From Diplocarpon mali (Eukaryota > Ascomycota > Leotiomycetes > Helotiales > Drepanopezizaceae), in the NCBI GenBank assembly GCA_024741835.1, contig JAENRP010000058.1, positions 44,887-108,886 of the forward strand: DNA of 64,000 nucleotides, written 5' to 3'. The translations under genes and the position numbers were made by a program. Below, one piece after another: positions 11,301-22,953 of the stretch (its first letter is position 1; the number at the start of each line of letters is the position of its first letter). The notes beneath the pieces are model-generated. The model saw only the letters and a program-made list of their open reading frames with translations. It was not told where the DNA came from and did not search any database.

Positions 11301-12200
11301 CCATACTTTAAAGACAATTACCTTAGACCGAGGCCCTTAGTTCATCTCCTCATTTTAAAGAGAGTTCTACTATATTATTAGTATTAAGATTAAACTCTCT
11401 ATAGTATACTATAAGGAAACTGATAGCCAAACGGAGATTATAAACAAGTATATTAATTTAAGGCTAAGGCCTTTTATTAATTACTATTAAGATAATTAGA
11501 GTAAACTGATTCTATTAATAGATCGTACGCAATCAACTCTACCTTACGCTTCGATTAATATAATCCTATATTAGCTTAGGTATAGAGTTGCACCTTAGAC
11601 AAGTTAGGACTAGATCTCTTTAAAAACGTCCAGCCTATAAGAGAAATTGAACTAAGCAAAAGCTAAGCTAATAGTAGAGAGGATGCACGCAGCTTAGGAA
11701 GTAGCAAAAGGCAATATAGAACGCGCTTAAGAGAAAATGCGTAAGTCTATAAATCAATACTAAAAGGAGATTGATTAGAAACCTAAAGATATAGTCTACC
11801 TTTTAATAAAAAATCTTAAGAACTACCGCCTTAGTAGGAAACTGGCCAATCAATAGGATAGTCCTTTTAAGGTTCTTAAGAAGGTAGGCAATTTATATTA
11901 AATTAAGCTGCCTATAGATTCTACTATATATAATATCTTTGCGCTAGAGCTATTATTTAAAGATCTGCAGAACCCTTTACTAGGTTAAGAACAACCCCGG
12001 CCTACTATAGAAAAGATCGCTAAGTAAGAAGAGTATAAAGTATTTAAGATACTAAGTGTACGCCTATCTTAAGGAAAGCTAAAGTACTAGGTCAAATGGA
12101 CTAATTATAACCCTAATTCAAGTTAGTATCGCGCCTTAAATTTTATAGGATCCTTATATAAGATTCGCGACTTTTATTAAGCCAATCCTATAAAGCTAGG
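8380..12200 (+). pseudogene. Gypsy pol: protease, RT, RNase H, integrase, chromodomain
   Basis: Protease: LALVDTRAFNYLF near 8,430, a mutated DTGA-type active site. RT: the longest open piece is 9316-9726 (FYIDYQKLNALT, IFIKLDIRAAFNRI, FGLYNRPSTY), with the catalytic motif YLDDILIYL at about 9,780. RNase H ends with PSKDNRKADILSRR near 10,575. Integrase: YIDFKDFPPNKHGFNRI near 11,140, TLDRGPQFISSF near 11,325-11,355, and a C-terminal part to about 11,950. A chromodomain (EEYKVFKILSVR ... YQVKWTNYNPNSSQYRA, stops read as Gln) lies at 12,025-12,190. In chromoviruses this domain steers integration toward modified histones. RIP stops are scattered throughout. Confidence 0.88.
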
Positions 12201-12369
12201 ACTACCTTAGAACCTATAAGCTTAGCTAAAGGCTTAGGAAAGTAGTATAAATGATTATAGTCACTTAGAAGATAATAGGCTAAATGCGAAACAAGTTAGT
12301 AAACAAATCTAAAAATATAAATAAAAAAAAAAAAAAAAATAAAAGGAGAAAAATAATAAAAATATAAAA

Positions 12370-13360
12370 ACAATAACGCTAAGCCAACTGCCCCTTCCCT
12401 TTATAACTCCTCTAACCCCTCCTCCTCTGCGCTTAAGGAGATAAGCTCCAACTCTATTCTAAAGCTAGAGCTTACCTCTCGAATACGCCCCTGCCTAGAG
12501 CGACCCTAACCCCCTCCTCTTACCGCCGCTAGCGCCGCCCTATTAGCCGCTGCGCCTAATGCTACCCTTGCTATTGCAAGCCCCCTTCCCCTTATAAAAG
12601 ACTCTGCTGCTATAGTAGTCCGCTCTATTAATGCGGCAATAGACCCTAGGAGGCCTAGCATAGTTCGGCTGGATTGCTCTAACCTTGCTAGCCGGGACTT
12701 GATAAGGTCGCCGCGCTCTTATTAGAAAGTCAGCGATCGATTCGATACTAATTCGGGTTTAACTTATAGCAACCGTCGCCCGGATCCCCTCTAGCTGGCT
12801 TACTATAGCCTTAGCTATAAAGCGGAGCTCTATAAGGCTAGCACGCTCCAATTAGGAGCAGCTAATCAGAGCCTCTGCGCTAGCTACTAATAGGAGGTTG
12901 ACGAGAATCCAGGCGCGCTAGACCGCCTCTTAATAAAGTATCTCGCGGTTCCCTGCCGAAACCGCCTAAGCGTTATTATCGTTATTGTTACTGCTATTAT
13001 CCTCCTTTTACTACTAGGCAGCCTCCTCCCGCTACTCCTTAAGGGCTGCGGATAGCGCTGCGAACTCCTTACTAATATAGGAGGGAAGCTGTAAATAAGC
13101 GTTAGCGCAACTAGAACTTTAGACTTAATTCGGAGTACTTATAAGAATGCACTCCGCCTTCTGCTCCTAGCACTAGTAGCACTTCTTACTACGCTCTGAT
13201 TCGAACTCGCATTTGTATATAATATCGCGCACAAGGCGCTGCACGCACCGATAGCAGTATACGTAGTAGGCTATTGCAAGGGCGCCTAATAGCAAGGGAA
13301 TTAGCACTATATATATTAGATGCGATTCGACCCTAGACTAAGGCAAACTTACTTATAGTG
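12370..13360 (-). pseudogene. Possible antisense accessory ORF between pol and 3' LTR
   Basis: This segment is visibly more GC-rich than the rest of the element. On the minus strand one frame, reading through about 18 TAG/TAA stops over some 320 codons, begins with a hydrophobic span (HLIYIVLIPLLLGALAIAYY at about 13,325-13,265), then Cys/Arg-rich residues (YCYRCVQRLVRDIIYKCEF) and a basic C-terminal part. No TGA stops occur in this frame, but RIP also removes TGA, so that is weak support. No family is recognised. It could instead be non-coding spacer. Confidence 0.3.
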
Positions 13361-13547
13361 GTTAATAGTAGTAGTAGTAATTATTTCTACTACTATACAT
13401 TAGCCTTATGCTATAATAGTAGGAGTAGGGGACCTATGCGATAGTATATAGTTATTATACTAAGGAAGGAAGATCCTATAAAGGGAAAAACAAATTTAAG
13501 TGTATAATACAACTTATGCTAAACTAAATATAGAATAATACCATTTG

Positions 13548-13576
13548 TATAATAACGTACTAAGTACGTTATTATA
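13548..13576. repeat. Perfect 29-nt palindrome upstream of the polypurine tract
   Basis: Arms TATAATAACGTACT and AGTACGTTATTATA are exact complements separated by a single A. It lies 45 nt before the purine tract of the Gypsy element, in the 3' untranslated part. Confidence 0.8.
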
Positions 13577-13620
13577 CGAAAATCGTTATAACCTCCTAAC
13601 GCTTATAGGCAAGCGTTCTT

Positions 13621-13635
13621 AAAGGGGAAGGGTAG
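13621..13635 (+). promoter_or_regulatory. Polypurine tract
   Basis: AAAGGGGAAGGG, followed by TAG, ends directly at the 3' LTR (13636). This is the plus-strand primer position in LTR retrotransposons. Confidence 0.8.
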
Positions 13636-13942
13636 TATAACGGCTGCACCTCCACTTAGTGCAATTACTTAAGAGTATAGCGTTTTAAGGTTTCGCAATC
13701 TCGATTTAATGCAAGGTTTTTTCAAATCGACCCTAAAGGTGCAAAAGGATATTCTTATATAATATTATATAAATGGGCAATAGAGCTTCTAGCTGCTATA
13801 TATATAAGGAAGAAGGGCTCTCCCCTAAGGAGGGTTCTCTAACTTCTTTATTTCCTTCGTATTAGACCTATAGAATACGCCTTTTGCACCACTTCTTGCT
13901 CCTATACTTGATCTTGCACTTCGGCGGTTCTGTGTCATTATA
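13636..13942 (+). repeat. 3' LTR of the Gypsy element
   Basis: 307 bp copy of 6377-6683. The segment equivalent to the primer-complementary site reads AACTTCTTTATTT (13841-13853), where CG became TA. It is followed by the ATTAG duplication. Confidence 0.92.
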
Positions 13943-14395
13943 ATTAGCCTAGGGCTTCTATCGATCTATTATTCCTTACTTATTATATATATATAATCTA
14001 TTAAACTCTTACCGACTAAGGGTTCTCTAAAGCCCTATAGAAGGCTGATTCGCAATTGTATAAAGTATAAAGCGACTCTATCCTAGAGTATATTGTAACT
14101 TAAGAAGGAGTTTAAGATAAAGTTAGGACGCTATTAAAGTATAAAAGAAAGGGGTTATATAAAAGGCGCGCTGCGCGGTTTACTAGAAAAGAGAAGAGCT
14201 TCCTCCTTAGCTTTATAGTGATACTATATAATGCGAAGGCCTTAGGCTAAAAACTTCGACCTTCTTAAAGAGGCCTATTTCGCATTGCTAAAGAAGGAGG
14301 GGAGCATAGAAAATCGTACAAGCTTAAGCAGATTAATAGCGTACGAATCGCAAGGCACTTCTATATCGACCAGCTAAAGCCCTTTTACCTCTAAA

Positions 14396-15517
14396 CTTCC
14401 TACCTTATCTTAAGGTAAGAAGAGCGTATTCTAGTATATTAGAACTTAAGAGCTAAGAGATCTGTTTATTCCTTACCTAAGGAGGCTTAAAGAATAAGAT
14501 AAGAGAAAGAGGAGAGGAAGGAGATAGTTCCTAGGGTTTAGAACCCCTAACTCCCGCTAAGAAGGCTAATAGTAAAAATCTGAGAACACTAAAAGCTTGC
14601 GATTACTAGCTTAATAAAGCAATAGGAGAAGAAAGCAAATATTTTTACAGATCTGTAAACTAGGGGAGTGCAATAGGTATATATATATAAATTTGCAATA
14701 GCTTAAGGGGCTTTCGTTCTTATTATAGGGCTTATAGAGTGCTAGTCCTAAATAAGCTAGAATAGGGCAAGTGGGCACTAGTGCAAGGGGATAAAACTCA
14801 TAGCTGTACCATACCTAATACAACAACCTTTTTCCCCTTTTCTGAGGTATTACCACCCCTACGTTTCGTCCTGGACTACCTTGCTGTTTCGACTTATATT
14901 CGACGCAGCGTAACGTCATGGGAAAAAAGGTATATGTTCAGCGCAAAGTTGATGGGCCCAAGGTTAGTCAAGTTCCCAGGGTCGAAAGGTTAAAATTAAG
15001 GTTATTCTGGAGAGTTTGCGGAAGGGAAGATCACGTTGTATTGAGACTGGTTTTTGTCTTCAGTCGAACCTGGCTCGGAGGAAGATGAGAACAAGCCCGG
15101 ATTTAGTTGCCAGGAAACATACTGTCAGTAGCTCTGTATTATGGTGTGTGTTTCTCTCGCATCTCGCATGATCCTCGCAAGACCCACCTCCCAGTCTAAT
15201 GGGCCAATCATCAGCCTTCCCGCGTTATGACTCGCTTAAAGCAGGTTTATACTCTCCAGGCTGTGCCGCTAATGGCATCGCGAGATTCATGAGGCTGGAA
15301 TGACGTCTAGACATACTTTCTTCGAGTGAATCGCTTGCATACTGGAAAGTGCAGTGCCGGGATTGATATAAATAACAGCTTCTTCTCTTCAGCCACTTCG
15401 TCGCTCACGCCGACAAGAGAAAAAAAACCACAACTCTCAACTCCGACCAACAGGCGAAAATCTCCGCGACCAGAACTCCCCACACACCCTACCGCCACAG
15501 CATCGAAACTCTTCAGG
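14396..15517. other. Edge of the repeat island and upstream region of the first microprotein gene
   Basis: RIP-type composition continues to about 14,770, then switches abruptly to ordinary base use. No gene was recognised; an open stretch at 14781-14993 has no supporting features. The 15.0-15.5 kb part is the likely promoter and 5' UTR of the gene at 15518. Confidence 0.6.
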
Positions 15518-15643
15518 ATGGGCTTCTTCTACAGCAAGGGTTTCGGTGGCCGCCGTGCAGGCGCAAATATCACCGCCGACCGCCACGGCGTCCGCCGACC
15601 AACCTTTCGCTTCCGCTTCTGCGGCTTGAACTGTTTCCGATGA
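15518..15643 (+). CDS. 41-residue basic microprotein, copy 1 (intronless)
   Basis: The reading frame encodes 41 residues starting MGFFYSKGFGGRRAG and ending FRFRFCGLNCFR. It is Arg/Gly-rich, strongly basic, without signal peptide or membrane span, with two Cys in the last six residues. No family is recognised. It is supported as a gene because a second gene 627 nt downstream on the same strand encodes a colinear 41-residue protein with an identical 12-residue C-terminus and a conserved FGGRRAG core. That second copy only aligns when a canonical intron is removed. A longer frame from 15326 runs into it, but the conserved part begins at this ATG, so this start is preferred. Function unknown. 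Confidence 0.75.
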   Translation: MGFFYSKGFGGRRAGANITADRHGVRRPTFRFRFCGLNCFR

Positions 15644-16269
15644 ATCACCTGTCTGGTAATAGACTCCCATCTTCCTGTGCCAGTTCCATGCTCGCAAGCA
15701 GGGCTTATCGTTGTCTCGCAGGATATGAAGAGGAAGCAGAAGTAGAAATATACAGAACCGCGACGAAAGACTACAATCCACGAGTTACGACGGCGACGTT
15801 CGGGCCAGCTTTACTCGATAATGCTACGTGATAAGCGTGGCTCGCGCAGAACGGCGGGGAGATGAACAATCGGAATTGCACTTAATCTGGAAATGAGGAA
15901 GCGGAACTGACAATTATGTACATACGTCGAGGACAATGCAACTCAAGGGGAGGGGGTTCAGCCAGCCAAGCTACACAGCCCCAACTCAATATCCCACAAC
16001 ACACCGTATTATTCGATCGCATTTCTTTGCGAGTTGGAACGGTGCATGGCGGTGGCTGGTCTTGCATGTACGGATGAATCGCGGGCGCAGCTGATGCCTG
16101 TTGGCGTACATCGTTCTCTCAGCGTATGTGAATCACAGCAAAAGCATATCAAAGTCTCCTGCGTCGCATCATTTCTCTCACTCTCCATTCCTCTCACCTT
16201 ACAACAGCCACAAGCAGGCTGGTTAAAAACATCACCACAATCCACGTACAAAGCCTGAATACTCCAGAC

Positions 16270-16490
16270 ATGGGACTCTACTACGGCAAGCACTTCGGCG
16301 GTCGTCGTGCTGGGGTACACAGTATGTCATAACCCCCCACCTGCACTCTCCCCATTTCTCTCCCTCTCCCTCTTCCACCGCTTCCTCCCAGGCTGTTCCG
16401 GCTAACACGCTCACAGTCACGGCCGACAAACACGGCCTCCACAAGCCCGTCTTCCGCTTTCGATTTTGCGGTTTGAACTGCTTCCGCTGA
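16270..16490 (+). CDS. 41-residue basic microprotein, copy 2 (one intron)
   Basis: CDS joins 16270-16321 and 16417-16490. The 95-nt intron (16322-16416) has a GTATGT donor, a GCTAAC branch point at 16401 and a CACAG acceptor. The product begins MGLYYGKHFGGRRAGV, has the central segment HITADKHGLHKP and ends FRFRFCGLNCFR. It aligns without gaps to copy 1 over all 41 residues; the first-copy equivalents are NITADRHGVRRP. Differences are mostly conservative (F/L, F/Y, S/G, R/K, V/L), suggesting selection on the protein. The intron falls in the codon for the conserved Ile and is absent from copy 1. No known domain. Role unknown. Confidence 0.75.
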
Positions 16491-17331
16491 GGCCGTGTCT
16501 CCCCTCCCTGCTACGGAACTAGGTTTTGCTGTGTACTGGGCGTCGGGAGGTTTTTCTTTGCTGGAGCAGAGGCCTGAGGGGGCTACGCTCTACATTGGTG
16601 CAGCGATATTGGCGCTGGGAACGCGGCATGCGTTGCTGTAATACCGGGTCCTGGAGCAGTGGAAGGAGGATGGGGTACACGAGAATTGGTGGGTAGCTGA
16701 ATCTCAAATTTCTTCTGCAGATAAGCCCAAAAAGATGGAGTGTCCCTTTCAGAGATGCTCTCCTGTTCTCTCTGCCCTTTCATAGTCCAGCTCTGGAGGA
16801 TTGGTGTAAAAGAAAGAGACCGAGGACCACGCGACTGTCCATAGTAGTATTACAATAAATGTACCTGCGATTACAAGCATATATATGCCTACTCCTCTCA
16901 ACGCTCCTAGCCAACCTGGGTCCTTCGTTTCTCCTCCTGTCCTCGCCTACCCGCAAATCGTTGCTCGCCAATATTCCCCACAAACCGTAGCCGGAAAATG
17001 GTATGGAAGCTAAAGCAGTTCGCGATACTTCAGGGTGGTATCTCAAAACTGCGAGGTAACCAGTCGAGGCCAGGCACAAAAGAAGAAGTATGGTATCGCC
17101 GCCGGAAATGAAAACGCAAAAGCAATCGCAGTAGTCTAAAAGGCAAAGCAACGCTGCATCAGCCGTGCTTTTTACATGCGGATCAGGTTGGATCGAATGC
17201 GTTCACACGTGTTATGCATCGGAGACTGTACCGTGTATTGTAGTGCCAGTCTCGCCTGTCGTATGTTTCTTATCCGTTGCCGTGTGGATAGAGGGATGAA
17301 GAGATGAGGTTTATGAGCAGCATGGCAAGTT
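16491..17331. other. Intergenic, 3' sides of two converging genes
   Basis: Lies between microprotein copy 2 (plus) and the ARF6 gene (minus). A 43-codon minus-strand frame (16749-16880) with a hydrophobic N-terminus is visible but unsupported. Otherwise nothing recognised. Confidence 0.5.
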
Positions 17332-18793
<1,462 letters not shown>

Positions 18794-20061
18794 TTATCCC
18801 CTGTGATCCAAAACGAATCTTCGCGCTATTGGCTTTTCGACAATTTCCTCGTCAAACAACACAAGAACCCTGGCCCCTCCGTCGATTGTGGCCTTGACCT
18901 CAGCACGATAGAAAGTCGTAGCTTGCGGATACAAGGCCAAAACTTGTTTTCCAACCTCGTACTCGCCCAATACAGCGCCTTCAGGAGGTATAGGAACCAT
19001 CTGTGAAGCCGAAGACTTGGAGACGGCGTTACCGTTAGCTGCTGCCTCTGGATCGATGTCTTTTACATCGTAACGCCTGCTCTTCCCATCCCCGATAATC
19101 CGAACCACTTCCCCTTGAATCCAATCTTGGTCCTCGGGTTTGCCTCCAGGGACCTTTCTCTTAAATGCGACCTCTTCCTTTAGATGGTAAACTATCTTGG
19201 GTCTACCTGCTCGATCGCTAGCTTCAGACATGCTAGGGGGTTGACTACCTGTTCGGGACCCGCCAACTTTACGGACTCTATTCTCTGCTGGAGAGGGAAT
19301 CGGAGAGTCTGAAGGCCCATCCATTGAATCCAATCCCGACGTCCTCGAGCTTGAGTTTCGGGCAGACGGCAGGGGCTCTTCTTGCTCGGCATGTTGTATA
19401 GCCGCCAAGAGTTCAATTCTAGTGATGAGTGACTCGTCCTTCACTCGTGCACTTTGTGCATCCGCTATCTTCACCTGCTCACGATACATAGCCTGTAGCT
19501 CGTCCCAATTCGAGAGTGACTCGCCTACGGAGAATCAGCGCGGCGCAAAAAATTGAGCAGGCTTGGCCTACCGAGTCCATTATCCTTCCTGCTTTTCATT
19601 TTCGTCTCCAAAGTCAATATCTTCTCTCTCAGATGCTTCGCCCGTCTCTCTTCATCTTGGATGACAGCGATAGAGTTTTTGATCTCCTCCATCATTGCGC
19701 CTTTGTCGACGCCATTGTCCGACGGGCCACGTCCATTCCGTCCAGTTGCTCTGCGCTGTGAAGACATGCCAGAAGAACGAGATTGAGAGCCACCCCGGGA
19801 TCTCGGTTCCCTAATTTTCGTGTTGCGGGAGCGCAAAGGAGTTTGCTGAGTTCCGTGACGATTCTGCGTCTGAGAAGATTTCTGCTCCGTAGCAGATGGT
19901 GGACTCGCCTGTCCTCGGCTCGAAGGCGATATAGCAGATGATGGCCGACTCTGGTTGCGAGTTTCTCCAGGTTGAGGTTGGCTGGTAGTGGTATGCCAAA
20001 ACTTCGCGGGAGCTTTGTCGTCTTTCCAGTCGAGGATTGAGGCGAGTTCTCTTTTCGCCAT
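18794..20061 (-). CDS. SGF29: SAGA-associated factor 29 (tandem Tudor)
   Basis: Exons 20061-19572 and 19524-18794 on the minus strand, with a 47-nt intron; 406 residues from the chosen ATG. The C-terminal half carries the SGF29 double Tudor domain: VAFKRK, WIQGEVVRIIG, RRYDVKDIDPE, then VLALYPQATTFYRAEV and VLVLFDEE. In the family this reads H3K4me2/3 and anchors SAGA/ADA acetyltransferase complexes. A predicted coiled coil (KNSIAVIQDEERRAKHLREK) precedes it. The first 130 residues are Ser/Arg/Gln-rich and disordered. The start is uncertain: the frame stays open upstream to 20316, and a possible 5' intron (GTATGC ... GCTAAC) overlaps the chosen ATG. Confidence 0.85.
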
Positions 20062-20478
20062 GTTAGCAGATATCCGGGTGACGTAGAGGGAATGTGTGCT
20101 TATGTTGGGGTGAAGGTGGCTATAGGAGTTCGCATACCAATATGATGAAACCATAGATATCTTCGGGCCTTCTTCAATAGCTAAGGTACAATCGGCTGTA
20201 CGAGAGGAAGGGGCGAAGGGTCGAAGGGGCGAGGTCGATGATGTCGAAGGCTGCGGTGCAGCCTCGCCATCTAAGTTAGTTATTAGGTACCCATCTAGGG
20301 TAGGTAGCGATGACAAAGCAGCGCCCAGACTCGATATTATTGGATGTTGATAATCTCACTCAACGCGGGGTATCGATTGCAGTCGACCAATGACGAAATG
20401 CCGATATATTCTCATTTGAGTAACTTCAATTCTTCCTACTTCACGGTCACCATTCGTTGCCAGACAAAGGCCTTCGAA
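20062..20478. other. Shared promoter region of SGF29 and PMI genes
   Basis: About 417 nt between two divergently transcribed genes, so a bidirectional promoter is likely. The coding frame of either neighbour could extend a little into it. Confidence 0.5.
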
Positions 20479-21882
20479 ATGCAGGTGCCATTGATTCGGC
20501 TCCAGTGCGGAGTTAACAGTTATGATTGGGGCAAAGTGGGCCAGGATTCTGCAGCAGCCAAGTTCGCAGCTTCAACCCCCGCTAATGACTTCTCAATTCA
20601 AGAAGACAAACCATACGCAGAGGTATTTACCGCTCATGATTCTCACTCACATGCAAAACCTGACGGCTTGCAGTTATGGATGGGTACGCATCCTTCCAAT
20701 CCCTCGAAAGACGTGGCCACGAAACGAACTCTCCTCGACCTCGTGCAAGACAACCAAGCCCTCCTCTCCCAGGATGTCAGCGGCAAGTTCGGCCATAAAC
20801 TTCCCTTCCTCTTCAAAGTCCTTTCTATCGGAAAGGCACTCAGTATTCAAGCACATCCAAACAAGAAGCTGGCGGAGAAGCTGCATGCGAAGGATAGTAA
20901 GAACTATCCTGACGATAACCATAAACCCGAGATGACGATTGCGATTACGCCTTTTGACGGGCTTTGTGGCTTCAGGCCCCTGGCAGAGATATCACACTTT
21001 CTATCCACAGTGCCATCGCTGAAAAATCTCGTGGGAGACGAGGTGGAGGCGTTTCAATCCACAGTGAAAGGGCATGAGACGTCCGACAAACCAGAGGACG
21101 AGGAGAGAAACAAGAAGGCATTGCAGAAAGCATTCAGGGCTTTGATGAATGCGAAAAAAGAAGATCTCGAGAGAGAAAGCCATGAGTTAGTTGCATCTGC
21201 AAAGCAGAACGGAGCAGATTTCGCTGGTGGCGGCGTCGAAGCCACATCCGGCAAGGAACTGGCTGATTTGGTGGTGAGGCTCGAGAAGGACTTCCCGGAG
21301 GACCTCGGACTTTTCGTCCTCTTCTTTCTCAATTACGTCAAGCTTGAAGTTGGAGAAGCAATGTTCCTCAAAGCAGACGACATCCACGCCTACTTGAGCG
21401 GAGACATAATCGAGTGTATGGCTGCGTCAGATAATGTCGTTCGAGCAGGCTTCACGCCAAAGTTCAAAGACGTTGACACGCTGGTGGATATGTTGACATA
21501 CTCATATGCGCCTATTGCTGAGCAGAAGATGGAGCCAGTTGATTATCCATACGTGACACTCAATTCGACCGCATACAGCTCCGCTTCGGCAGCAACTTTG
21601 TACGATCCTCCCATCGAAGAGTTCAGTGTTGTCAAGACGGATTTGAAGAAGAAAGGCGCTAAGGCTACGTTTGAGCAGATTGCTGGGCCAAGTATCTTCA
21701 TATGTACGACGGGTAGCGGAAAGATCAGCGTGGGTCACAAGGTTGAAGAGGTCAAGCCTGGATGTGTGTACTTTGTTGGTGCTACTGCTGAGGTGGTACT
21801 GGAGAGTGATAGCGACGATTTCACCACGTTCAAGGCATTTTGCGAGCTGCATGGGCAGGATGAAGGGAAAGAAAAGCTGTAA
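20479..21882 (+). CDS. PMI40: Mannose-6-phosphate isomerase, type I
   Basis: Exons 20479-20622 and 20674-21882; 450 residues. The 51-nt intron has GTATTT...CTGAC...GCAG and contains no stop, so the unspliced frame reads through; removing it restores the family motif [12 protein letters not shown]. The enzyme interconverts fructose-6-P and mannose-6-P, feeding GDP-mannose for wall mannans and glycosylation. Zinc ligands typical of the family are visible: Gln107 and His109 (LSIQAHP), Glu134 (NHKPEM) and His286 (ADDIHAYL). The catalytic Arg is Arg305 in [10 protein letters not shown]. The start was chosen at [18 protein letters not shown], the conserved N-terminus, rather than an in-frame ATG at 20344. 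Cytosolic. Confidence 0.95.
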   Translation: MQVPLIRLQCGVNSYDWGKVGQDSAAAKFAASTPANDFSIQEDKPYAEVFTAHDSHSHAKPDGLQLWMGTHPSNPSKDVATKRTLLDLVQDNQALLSQDVSGKFGHKLPFLFKVLSIGKALSIQAHPNKKLAEKLHAKDSKNYPDDNHKPEMTIAITPFDGLCGFRPLAEISHFLSTVPSLKNLVGDEVEAFQSTVKGHETSDKPEDEERNKKALQKAFRALMNAKKEDLERESHELVASAKQNGADFAGGGVEATSGKELADLVVRLEKDFPEDLGLFVLFFLNYVKLEVGEAMFLKADDIHAYLSGDIIECMAASDNVVRAGFTPKFKDVDTLVDMLTYSYAPIAEQKMEPVDYPYVTLNSTAYSSASAATLYDPPIEEFSVVKTDLKKKGAKATFEQIAGPSIFICTTGSGKISVGHKVEEVKPGCVYFVGATAEVVLESDSDDFTTFKAFCELHGQDEGKEKL

Positions 21883-22953
21883 GTCTCAAGAGATACAAAG
21901 TGCTGCACACGATACGTAATACGGATTCTTCCAACGTCTCTTCCCAGCTTCGACAGCAGGCTCAAGCGGAAATCTCCCCAGTTTTGACGAAAATCACGAC
22001 ATCCTCTCCGTAGTGTTATGGCTTCTGCCGGCTATCTCGCTTATTGGAGAATATTTTAATGTTAAATATCTTGAATATTTTCCATGTTGTAGGAGGAAGT
22101 GGTAGTTTGTGCATAGGGGTACTAGAGAGGATGTCATCCGACATGGCTGGCTCATCCTTTGAAGAAATCTCGCAGGTGGATCAAGGGTTAGAGGTAGGAG
22201 GGAGCAGAGCCGGCGATTCGGCTTCTGCTTGGTGATCGGGCCTCGAAGGGTACATCAACGGTCACGTAAAGGGAAGATGAGGAGTAGTAGGGCTCACCAT
22301 TAAAGAGCCTCTATAGTGATTCGGTGATATCTGAGAGTCCTTCCCGCTCATGCGTGGATTTTATGAAACGAGATATGCACACAGTAATTTGTCAAGATGA
22401 CCCCCGACCTTTACAGCCACACTTGTTTTTGAAGCGGAAAGTCGTCGCTTATTTAGCTTCTCCGAGGGTCTGCCGATGAGTTGATGAGATTCAAACCTAG
22501 AATTACTGCTAAACTGAGAGGGTAGTCATAGGGGACTGACAAAAAGGGCCTATTCAGCACTATGTAGGTCTGACTCTCAATCACGTAACAAGGTCTTGAG
22601 CCATCCTAAGGGGTCTCTAAAGGTGCCTACTACCTAAGGTAGCGTAGATAGTACTTCTTTGGAGTTCACGTGCGCGCTCTTGGCGTCCGGTTTTACCCCT
22701 CACAACGTCGACAATCAATGTCGACCTTCCTCTTCCTTACATGTGTAAATATACTGTTTAAAATATATATATAAGTTCACAGTCGAATCAACAGCAATAG
22801 CCAGGTTATTCGAGGTACCTTTCTTCTTTGGAAAAAATAAATAAAAACTCAAAGCAAGGAGTAACTTTGCCCTCACCAGCAAGGTTTAGCGATAAGAAAC
22901 AGCCCTCAACCCCTCATCTTTCCCTCCATGGTACAGCCTCAGCCTACGGCAAG
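21883..22953. other. Intergenic, PMI 3' side and palC promoter
   Basis: About 1.07 kb. No second gene recognised. A TATA-like run lies near 22,760-22,772. The frame of palC is open upstream to 22828 but lacks family similarity there. Confidence 0.5.

Larger units (their letters stand above)
6377..13942 (+). mobile_element. Full-length RIP-mutated Ty3/Gypsy chromovirus
   Basis: The element is 7,566 bp with two 307-bp LTRs. Five-base duplications ATTAG lie at 6372-6376 and 13943-13947. LTR ends read TA...TA, consistent with RIP of the usual TG...CA. Inside are a primer-binding site, gag, protease, RT, RNase H, integrase, a C-terminal chromodomain and a purine tract against the 3' LTR. The RT-before-integrase order and the chromodomain place it among Ty3/Gypsy chromoviruses; the primer arrangement suggests the Tf1/sushi group. 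All proteins are interrupted by TAG/TAA stops, so it cannot move by itself. It inserted into an older Gypsy integrase. Confidence 0.92.
5461..14395 (+). pseudogene. Older Ty3/Gypsy integrase, split by a younger element
   Basis: Two segments form one interrupted integrase: 5461-6376 and 13948-14395. The left part holds a zinc-binding region (Tyr-rich stretch then IKDIFLYILKCI, near 5,830-5,870), the first catalytic region (LLSADFCGPFPSILEEYKYI, 5,938-5,998), the second Asp region (FYIDLGSYFKEQ) and an EK pair before 6,250. It ends KYSPFNIY-stop-GH at 6376. Counting ATTAG once, the frame continues at 13948 as PRASIDLLF and runs to the C-terminal module (LRPS-stop-RGLFRIA) and HFYIDQLKPFYL, ending at a stop near 14395. 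Only RIP-type TAG/TAA stops interrupt it. No RT or LTRs of this older element were recognised. Confidence 0.8.

Noticed and set aside
14781..14993. 70-codon open frame just past the repeat boundary
   Set aside because: No domain, no intron structure and no paralogue; likely chance.
16749..16880. 43-codon minus frame with a hydrophobic N-terminus (MLVIAGTFIVILLW...)
   Set aside because: Looks like a membrane peptide and could be the last exon of a small gene, but I could not join it convincingly to an upstream exon.
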